In this document: in pieces, positions 1 to 7,399 of the stretch
How the letters are laid out: each line of letters begins with the position of its first letter
Position numbering within the stretch: the first letter of the stretch is position 1
Origin: Gamarada debralockiae
Lineage: Eukaryota > Ascomycota > Leotiomycetes > Helotiales > Hyphodiscaceae
Assembly (NCBI GenBank): GCA_002803225.1
Contig: NXFV01000660.1
Span: 1-11,469 of the forward strand
Length of the DNA stretch: 11,469 nt
Direction: 5' to 3'
Translations under genes and position numbers: made by a program
Notes under the pieces: model-generated
Told to the model about the DNA's origin: nothing
Databases searched by the model: none
Seen by the model: only the letters and a program-made list of their open reading frames with translations

Positions 1-995
1 CTAGCATAGTCTCCCTTGACTAAAAGCTTATACTTACTAAATATTATACTATATAGTCGAAGTTCATTAGTATAATACTATTTATAGTTGACTAGTATAG
101 ATTTCTTTATCGACTTAGCTTTACTCTTAATATTCTTAGTATCCTTATAATATAGTCTACTTAAGTCGTTTAAAGTAGTTAACCTACCTTACTTAAATTA
201 AAGGCGAATTAATATCTTATCGTTTAAGAATAGAATACCCTCGCGAGTAGACTAGGCCTTAAAGATTTGAGCTATATTATTAATAAAGCGATTATTTCTA
301 GTATAGAGTCGGAAATTATTAAAGAAGGTTTCTAGTAATTAGCTATGTTTTATTATATTCTTCTAAAGAGCCGTAACTAGAATATTCCTAAGTCTTAATT
401 TCTTAGCTCGATTCTTCGCGATTACTACGGCTTCTTTATAAACTATACTATATACTCTATATCCTTAGAGAAAGTCCGTATCTTTAGTACTATATCCGAA
501 ATCTTCTATATCCTTGAGTATTATAGACTAGAAGAGAATCGAATTATTTGTCTTAGTTTTTATAATATAAAGAGTATCTAATATATTAGTAAAGTAGATA
601 GATCGTTTATTGATATCTTCTATACTAAGAATATAAGCGATAAGTTAGTCTTTAGTATAGAAGATAATACTATTATATATAAGGAAAGGAACTTAACCTA
701 TAAGTTCTGTATTTTAATACAGAACAATTGCTAAAGCTAATAAAGTCGATATCTTAACTATATATATTAAGGAAGGAAGGTAACAGTTTATATATATTAC
801 AGGGAAGGTATTTATAAAGGTATTTAATATTATTATTAAGGTATTTAACGTTATTATTATTATTGTTATAAAAGAACTCAAAACTAATATAGTTGTCTGA
901 GGATTATAAATATAGTATAGGAGTTTAAGAAGAACTAAACAAAGGGAGCGTAATATTAAGCTCTTTAATAGCGAATCTAATAGTGTATTATACAA
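1..995 (-). pseudogene. unidentified RIP-degraded coding relic
   Basis: One minus-strand register runs from 995 down to the window edge for about 331 codons. It has only about eleven stops, all TAA or TAG, at roughly the density seen in the nearby gag-pol relic. The stretch 995-714 is free of stops, but it is Leu/Ile-rich and looks less protein-like than the rest. Below 714 the composition is more convincing, with segments such as TKDTDFL, NRAKKLRLRNILVTAL, TREGILFLNDKILIRL and IKSKAKSIKKSILVN. I do not recognise the family, and it does not resemble the Gypsy gag or pol in this window. It runs off the left edge, so it is partial. It could be another transposon or a duplicated host gene hit by RIP. 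A biased-composition artefact cannot be excluded. Confidence 0.4.
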
Positions 996-2100
996 GAGAA
1001 GAGCAAATAATAAAGTAAACAGTTATATTCGAGGTCCTTAAATTAAAGGTATTATTATTAGAAGAGTCAAAATCAAGAGGTCGTGTAATATATTAATAGG
1101 TCGCTTAAGTAAATTCAATAAGTAAATAACTAATTTCGATCTAACTTAAGTACTAACAAAGAATATAGTAAAATCGTTATATTTAGAAGAGTAATATTAA
1201 GAGAGAAAGATTATAAGTTTAATAGTATAGTTGAATTTCTTTGTTATACAAAGAAGTAGGAGGAATTTTAGTAGAGACAATAACTTCACGCTATATAAAG
1301 TCGTTAGGTAAAGCATATATTCTTACTAGGATTTTAGTAGTTAACTTTATAGAGAGGGCGATATCTTTAGTCAAAGATATTAAAGTATTTTAAAGCTATA
1401 CTTAGGGCAGTTATCTTTATCTTAGGTAATGTCTTATTACTAAAGCAGCTTACTAGAAGTAGAAAAGTTCAAAAAAGCAGTACAAAAGAGATAACTTTAA
1501 CCTCTCTTATATTCGAGACGTCCTTATTAATTCGAAAGTAATAATATTGAAAGTACTAGTCTAGTAATATCTAGTTCTTCTAACCTTAGAAGTAGTTTTA
1601 ATTAAATTAAAGTGAAGTACTATAGCCTGTTAGAGTCTACGCGAGACTACCCGTAATAGCGCTATATTATAGTAAGGCGAAGAGAGGGAGAGATTTAGAG
1701 AGTTTTATTTCTGTAATATACATTATAAAGGCTTCAAAAGGTATATAAGAAAAGAGGAGCTTCCCTTCCTTTGGATTTTTATTTAAGTTTATAGGTATAG
1801 TCTAGGAGTACTTTAATATTAACTTAGACAAGAAGTATCGAAGAAGGTTTACTAATATCTTAACTATAGGAATATTAATAATATTATATCAAAATCGAAG
1901 ATAGTTGAAGTTAAAGTTAATATTATTACTATAGTAGGTTCTTGAAGCAACTATAATATATATTAATATTTCCAGGTAAGTATAATAGTTCTAATATTAT
2001 ATTATATATTACAACTATTACCTATAAGTAGAGAAAGATACAAGTAAGTTAGAGAGCAATAATTCGAGGTCGAATACTTACTGACTTTGCAATAGATCGG
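996..2100. other. RIP-degraded DNA without a resolvable gene
   Basis: All frames on both strands carry frequent TAA/TAG codons, and no register stays clearly better than the others over the whole stretch. Short runs of about 45 codons without stops occur on the plus strand near 1395-1525 and 1640-1775. The minus frame of the neighbouring relic can be extended upward only with about one stop per 11 codons. This may be the far end of that relic or a separate dead repeat. I see no recognisable motif. Confidence 0.5.
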
Positions 2101-2119
2101 ATCACGTGCTGGTTTTATA

Positions 2120-2139
2120 GGTCTTACAATTATAAGACC
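2120..2139. repeat. near-perfect palindrome, candidate LTR terminus
   Basis: GGTCTTACAATTATAAGACC differs from its own reverse complement at only two symmetric positions, one C/T and one A/G, as RIP would cause. The block 2123-2143 matches 11437-11457 at 19 of 21 bases, including the shared extension CCCACT. On the minus strand it reads AGTGGGTCTTATA followed by ATTGTAAGACC. TGTAAGA...TCTTACA is a plausible LTR-end pair (TG...CA). It is therefore a candidate 3' boundary of the Gypsy element. Confidence 0.4.
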
Positions 2140-2843
2140 CACTTAATCGACCACAAGGCATAAGAGCCGCGCTAAACTTCCGAATCGTTCCCTCCTTATC
2201 GATAATGAACATTAAGAATAATTATATAGCGGGGAGCGCTTTACTATATTAAAACCCTCGAAGTATTCTGTTCTCGTCTATATCCTTACCTTTATCCTCG
2301 ATCTAATCTCGAAATCCTTTAACTATATCTTCAGAAATCGATATTAAAGCTCTATAGAAGCTAGGAATCAATAATAATAAGTTCAGCTATACTAATATAT
2401 CAGTTAATAACAGAAGATAAGGGTCCGCGAGGTAGGTTCTAGTCAGTTAGGTTAATATAGGAGTACTAAAGTCAGTATAACCCCCCTTGTATTACTATAG
2501 AAGTCCTAGTATAAGGTCGATAATACTGTCTAGTCCCCTATTATTTTTGTATATATAATTTCAAATAACATTACTTCTTTACTGTTTTGCGTATCCGATT
2601 CTATAAGTAGTAGATCCCTAGAATAGAAGATATTTTTGTCCGAGTTAGTTCCCTTGAAGTTATACGTACATTCCTAGTGTTTCTAGTCGAATCCAAGGTT
2701 TTCAGAGCAACTAGTATAAAACCCTTCCTTTGACTCTTTATTGTCTATTCTCCCCCGCAAATTAATCCTTTCCGAAGGAAATACCCGATTCTCTGTATCC
2801 CTCTTTTCGTAATAGTCCTGCCTAATTGCCCGTCTAGGAAGCA
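2131..2843. other. non-coding stretch, possible 3' LTR region
   Basis: No gene is supported here. Two pyrimidine blocks would be purine tracts on the element's strand: 2481-2488 (minus AAGGGGGG) and 2750-2758 (minus GCGGGGGAG). The first is followed on the minus strand by TTATACTGAC, so a 3' LTR of about 350 bp from about 2479 down to 2131 is conceivable. No matching 5' copy is visible, so this stays a hypothesis. RIP density is lower in 2090-2200, where CpA and TpG dinucleotides persist. Confidence 0.3.
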
Positions 2844-3016
2844 CCTATCCTGAAATCGCCTATCCTGAAATCGCCTATCCTGAAATCGCCTATCCTGAAA
2901 TCACCTATCCTAAAATCGCCTATCCTGAAATCGCCTATCCTGAAATCGCCTATCCTGAAATCGCCTATCCTGAAATTGCCTATCCTGAAATCGCCTATCC
3001 TGAAATTGCCTATCCT
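2844..3016. repeat. 15-bp minisatellite, 11 full copies plus a partial
   Basis: The unit CCTATCCTGAAATCG repeats head to tail eleven times, followed by a partial CCTATCCT. Variants are all transitions: units 4 and 5 have one G-to-A each, and units 9 and 11 have one C-to-T each. The TpG in the unit is kept in ten of eleven copies, unlike the surrounding RIP-depleted DNA. The plus strand has one open frame through it (repeat YPEIA), from about 2816 to 3075, but no start codon, so translation is unlikely. It lies downstream of the pol end, on the 3' side of the Gypsy element. Confidence 0.97.
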
Positions 3017-3490
3017 AGTACAACTATCCTCGAGTCCGACCTATTATTATCTAAGCCCTTCTCGAACCTAATCTAGTCTTATCTAAAGGGACAAAGGCCC
3101 TTAACTCTAATATTAGGAATCTATAATAATATATCTACTTGATAACCTTAACTCTTCTAACTTATTAAGGTCTTACCTATTAGTAGTCGAATTCTAAAAG
3201 CAAATCGAATAATAAGTAATATAACAAGGAAACCTTTACTAAGGGAACGACCAATCCTCTTCTATACTTATATAATAATACTTTATATAAATAATAATTA
3301 TTAAAGGAAGGAAAAGAAGGGAAGAAAGAGACTTATTTATACTTTAGAAAAAAAAGTATTAATAAGACAATAGGTTTAAGGAAATCCTACTAGCTTATTA
3401 GTCGACTCTTTTATCTTCCTAATCTTTAGCGAATTAGACATATTACTCTTTCCTATAATCTGATATTCTAGGCAGTTAAACTATTACCCT
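3017..3490. other. non-coding stretch downstream of pol
   Basis: This AT-rich, RIP-degraded DNA lies between the pol stop and the minisatellite, and I see no supported gene. It contains a 29-base uninterrupted purine tract on the plus strand at 3303-3331. Relative to the Gypsy element that is a pyrimidine tract, so it is not a polypurine tract for it. This is probably 3' untranslated sequence of the element. Confidence 0.5.
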
Positions 3491-4149
3491 TTATTCTCGT
3501 TCTAATAGCCTATTTGCCTTTATCTTCTTTTTAACCCTTTTAATATTTTCCTTTAATGTTTTAGCTTTTGCTTTTTCTATAGCTAGTCCCTAGGCTTCTT
3601 TCTTAATTATAACTCGATACTCTTCCTCTATGATATCTACTACCTCCTTATCTAAAGCTCAAAAATACTAATCCTATTTGATAAACTTCTTAAGTTAGTT
3701 CCTAGAAAAGGTTCCTCTTATATTAGCTTTATCTATATCCTTTAATATATATATACCCTTTATACTATCTATAGTTATAACTTAGTATAGTCTAAGCTAT
3801 CTCTAATTAAGCTTTATAGCCTTTGACTTATCTTAATTAATAGTAAAGGTATTATAATAAAGAATAGTATCTTTAATGTTAATAGGTTCCTTTCGGATAT
3901 TATAAGTCTTATCCTAGTATTCTTATCTTTCTTAACGTTTTCGAGTCTACTTAGCTATTGATTTTAGGATGTCTTTATCTCTTATTTAAAGTTATTACGC
4001 CTAAACTACTAGTAACTCCTTATATATACGAATATCGTTCTATCCTAGGGTCCTTTAAGTCGGATATTTCGTCTTAATTAGTAGTATAGCTTTACAACTA
4101 TATACTAGATAGAAGGGCGTATATCTAGTTAGCTTATAAATCGAGGTAT

Positions 4150-4730
4150 ACTTAGTAAATAATATAGTATAAAGGTATTAAGGCTATTTATCTTTCCTAC
4201 TAGTAGTAAGGGTTATAAGAGTATTAAGAATTAGTCTATATCCTCCTTTAATCTTATTGTTTACTTAGGTATTATAGGCCGAAATCTAGACCTACTTAAC
4301 TCTGTACTTTTGAAGAAGCTTGATAACTTCCTTCTTAAACTCAGCTCTACTATTGATAGTTATCCGCCCGAAAAGTCTATATTAGTATATAATATCTTGC
4401 TAAATAAAATTAGTGATTATCTTAGTAGTAATAGCGTAAAGAGGTCGGGCTTTAGGCTATCCAGAGAGTTTATTATAGTATATAATAAGTCTAGTATATC
4501 CTTCGGTATTAGGAGGGTATATAATATTGATAATAAGGTCTGTAAATAACTAGCTAGCTTAGATTAAGAAGAGAGCTTTCTTTAGATAGGTTTTCGACTT
4601 AAACTAGTATTCCGTGCAACTAGTTATATACTTCTTAATATTAAAGTACATTCTGTTCTAAAAGTATCGAGCAACTAATCGAGTATACATACTCTCTCTC
4701 CCCTAGTACCCGATTTCATTATAAAGAGCT
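4150..4730 (-). other. integrase zinc-binding domain and catalytic core (dead)
   Basis: The H2C2 zinc-binding part reads LEALYNEIGY, then YFNIKKYITSCTEY in outline. Both His ligands are Tyr, the first Cys is kept and the last Cys is Tyr. In the core the first Asp is Asn (codon 4526-4528, IINIIYPPNTEGY), the second Asp is Asn (codon 4352-4354, RITINSRAEFKKEV), and the Glu 35 codons further on is Lys (codon 4247-4249, in NKIKGGY). Other core landmarks remain, such as KLSG, PKARPL, RLFGRI and YTPFYLVYSCKA. All three members of the DDE triad have been lost by G-to-A changes. Confidence 0.9.
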
Positions 4731-5116
4731 TCAAGTAGTTTTGCTCGATATTTATTTAAATCTATTACTAGTCTTAGAGAAAAGGTCTTAGTTGTATTTC
4801 TTTATAATTATCGATCCTAAACGCTATACTTAGTAGCTTCTCTTTTAAGGGCATAAAACTCAACTCAAGATATATTAACAGGCTTCTTTAAGGTCGTTAG
4901 GAATTAAGCGAGGTTTTATAAGTATTCAAAAAAATCGTCCGTTAATAGATTTTCTAGTACTAGGTCAAGTCTAGTTTCTAGGGCTTAATTATTGTTTTTA
5001 TTGTCCCCTTTGATAGACGAAGCTAATATTCTAAGGTAGTCTAGTTCCACAGTAATCCAATCATCGATATCCTCTTTATATAAGTTATCTAGATTATTAA
5101 AATCCGTCTGTAGCTA

Positions 5117-5530
5117 TCGAGAAAGTCCGTCTACTATAGTATAGGTTATACCCTTAATATAGCAGACCTCGAAGTCAAAATTCCGAATCTATATAATCTA
5201 TTAGGTAATAAAGGATCTAGGGAAGTCCATAGCGGCGCGGTTAAGCTAAGTAACAAGAACTTTTGTATTAGTCTCCAGGACAAAGTAGACCCTATATAGC
5301 TAATATTAAAGTCTTTTAAGGTACTTAAGGACTCCCCTATACTCCCTCTTTATAGTATCGTAGTTGCGTTTAGCCTTATTCTAAAGTCTACTCTTATATC
5401 AAGAAACTCTTCGATTATTATCTTTATCGAATTATCCTATAACTCTTCTCTAACCTTTAAGGCTTATATTTACTTTAATATAGATCTCGCTGTATCTTAG
5501 TCTATATTGGATCTTGTATAATACAAGTAC
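5117..5530 (-). other. RNase H domain (dead)
   Basis: The first catalytic Asp, expected in a VDAS-type motif, is Asn here (VNIS, codon 5468-5470). The catalytic Glu survives in KREYRGVLK. The second Asp, expected in LETDAN, is Asn in VLETNTK. The last Asp is kept in TIVDGLSR, which sits after YIKGITY. The region after DGLSR is acidic (NLYKEDIDDWITVELDYL), as in related elements. The domain would degrade the RNA strand of the RNA-DNA hybrid during reverse transcription. Confidence 0.9.
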
Positions 5531-5749
5531 TATAGTAAGTGCTGTCTTGAGAGCGTCTATAGCCTAGTCTTACTTAATACTCTAGCTCTATTTAATACTA
5601 TTCTTGAACAAATAGTAAATTAGAGCCGTGATAATAATAAAGCCCTTAATCTAGATCTGATAATAAACACAGATACTAATAAAGGATTTACCCTTAGTAA
5701 TATTTTAATAAGGTAGCTATTCGAGAATCTTAATAACCTTAGAGGTTAA

Positions 5750-6361
5750 AGGGATTCGACTATTATATCTATAGATAAACTTAATAATATTTATCCTATT
5801 ATAGCAGAATTAGGATTTAGCTCTAATATAAGCTCCCGTGCGCTCGATCTAGTCTATAGTCTTATTAAGGTTCTAGATATATTTATAAACGAATTTCCGA
5901 ACTCTAGGAAGAGTCTCCTTATTATTATAGGTAGTATATAGACCCTTGACTTTAATATTATCTAGAAATAGTATAGTAATATAAGGGAAAAGGTCGTTAA
6001 GAATACGTATTACTACTTATATAAACTATACAACCGAATTTGTTGCTCCTTAAGGCAGGGTAGTTATCTAAAGTAGTTTAAGTAGGGTCACAAAGGTAGT
6101 TATATCCCTATATTTAGATATAAGGACAAGTTAGTTGTATCTAGAAAAGAAATCAATTAATAAAGTAACTATATACCTAGTAAATTCCTTAGAAAACTCG
6201 TTTACTAAAGGAGGTAGGTTTATATCCCTTAGTATTACTAAATTGAGCTTTATTATAGTATTAATAAGTCGATATATCCTAGGAGTCTTTTTAGCGACTA
6301 AAAACCATGGATTCCGATATAGCCTATTATAGTATTTAAGGACCTTACGTTTAAGACGATC
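5750..6361 (-). other. reverse transcriptase domain (dead)
   Basis: Successive motifs in the pol frame are DRLKRKVLK, NPWFLVAKK, INTIIKLN with VILRDINLPP, then LLIDFFSRYN (motif A; its Asp is kept and the following Gly is now Arg). KYRDITTF, GATNSV and FLDNIKVKG follow; the last is motif C, normally YLDD or FLDD. The second Asp of motif C is Asn (codon 5957-5959). After that come YNNKETLP and the RTGAYIRAKS stretch at the thumb. Order and spacing fit Ty3/Gypsy reverse transcriptases. In-frame stops and the motif C change make it non-functional. Confidence 0.92.
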
Positions 6362-7186
6362 CTATAAGATTTCAAGAACAGCCGGAATAAGAGCTTTTAG
6401 AATAGGGAAATTTGGCTCCTACTATACTTTATACTCTATTATCTTAATAATAATTAGAGGGCTAATGTCTTTATAGATCTAGGAACTTTTAGTCTAATCG
6501 AACGCAATAGCTACTTTATAGTTAACTAGTATCTCGACTAGTATATCTCGTTCTTTCGGCTAGAGCTAATCCTTAATATCAAGCTTCTTAATCCATTTAG
6601 GTATTAACTAGGATCCTTATGGAATTACTGTTCTCTAGAGTAATAGATAATCTTTGAACTAGCTAATGTACTCCTAAGGAGTATCCCTTGTAAAAGAGCG
6701 TTTGTATTAGTCTAGTCTTCCCCTAGGGGTACCTCCTATACTATTACTCTTATTAACTAGCTAAACCTTCTTAGCTTTGGGTTTATACGCTATACTAATA
6801 TTAATCTAGTTTAGAACCTATTCCTCTATTAGTTTTAATTTTCCTTCTATATCTCTTAGAACTTCCTTTATCTTTATTATTTTTACTTAGGCCTTCGACT
6901 TTCTTTAGCTCGCTTATTATATTTAGTTTGCTAATAGATCCGAACGAAATTATACTAAAACATTATCAACTATCCTCAAAAGTCTAAATTCTAGATATAT
7001 TCCTTCTAGCGTCTTACGTATCCCGTTTAGTAAATTATCCTCCTTAAAAGTAACTTAAGCTTTCTTATTAAATACAAAATTAATAATTATATTAATAAAA
7101 GCAGAAAGACAAGGATAAGGTATAATATTTAGATTTATTAAAGTCACTTGACTTTTATCCGAGCGTTTTAATTAGTTAGTTCTAGT

Positions 7187-7204
7187 TCTTACAATTATAA
7201 GACC
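7187..7204. repeat. internal exact match to the palindrome at 2122-2139
   Basis: TCTTACAATTATAAGACC here is identical over 18 bases to 2122-2139. It lies inside the pol frame, where the minus strand reads as GLIIV in the protease-RT spacer. It therefore has a coding explanation and is probably not an LTR end. The match may be chance in biased sequence. Confidence 0.5.
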
Positions 7205-7385
7205 TATTCTTTTACGTAATTTCCTTTTATATATCTTATCTAAAGAAATTACCTTCTTATCTATTAAGTCTCTATCTTAAACGCTATCTAAAACGCAAAA
7301 ACAATCACGACTAAGACTATTAACTCTAACTAATCCCTAGTTTCTTTCTAACGCACTAGTATAATCCTAGGACAAAGTACTAGTA

Positions 7386-7399
7386 ACTAGTTTTCCTCC
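7386..7399 (-). other. gag-pol frame junction, candidate -1 frameshift site
   Basis: On the minus strand the gag-protease frame reads GAG GAA AAC TAG here. The pol frame picks up if the ribosome slips back one base on AAC, continuing CTA GTT ACT AGT. Codon registers on the two sides differ by exactly this one-base step: gag codons end on coordinates divisible by three and pol codons do not. GGAAAAC resembles a slippery heptamer in its A-site half but not in its P-site half. The TAG could itself be a RIP product of CAG. A single-base indel in this copy would look the same. Confidence 0.45.

Larger units (their letters stand above)
3491..7390 (-). pseudogene. pol: pol polyprotein (RT, RNase H, integrase), inactivated by RIP
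   Basis: This is the enzyme half of the retrotransposon, about 1300 codons in a single register with no indel. From the N terminus it has a Lys/Glu-rich spacer of about 340 codons (7390-6370). Reverse transcriptase follows from about 6361 to 5750, RNase H from about 5530 to 5117, the integrase zinc-binding domain at about 4730-4570 and the integrase core at about 4560-4150. A GPY/F-like C-terminal module with GTFSRN and LKKFI near 3690-3830 is followed by a highly charged Lys/Glu tail ending at TAA 3491-3493. Numerous TAA/TAG codons stand where Gln or Trp is expected, and His-to-Tyr, Cys-to-Tyr, Gly-to-Arg, Asp-to-Asn and Glu-to-Lys changes are frequent. Pol follows gag-protease in the -1 frame. 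No start codon is expected if it was expressed as a gag fusion. The identification is firm; the exact N terminus is inferred. Confidence 0.92.

Noticed and set aside
714..995. 93-codon minus-strand open frame as a stand-alone gene (a small hydrophobic membrane protein)
   Set aside because: Its register continues below the stop with more protein-like sequence and only TAA/TAG interruptions, so it is better seen as a piece of a longer dead frame. Its Leu/Ile richness reflects AT-biased DNA.
2816..3075. Protein with YPEIA pentapeptide repeats
   Set aside because: The plus frame is open only because the 15-bp unit lacks a stop in that register. There is no start codon, and stops bound it closely on both sides.
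3303..3331. 29-base purine tract as the polypurine tract
   Set aside because: It is purine-rich on the plus strand, but the element lies on the minus strand, where this would be a pyrimidine tract.
4310..4549. 79-codon plus-strand open frame
   Set aside because: It lies exactly antisense to the integrase core of the Gypsy pol frame. RIP produces stops mainly in the sense frames, so antisense frames stay open by chance.
6135..6332. 65-codon plus-strand open frame
   Set aside because: It is antisense to the reverse transcriptase region around NPWFLVAKK and LLIDFFS, with no family resemblance of its own.
7187..7204. Solo LTR end or nested insertion at the internal palindrome
   Set aside because: The pol frame reads straight through in register with no interruption, so nothing was inserted here.
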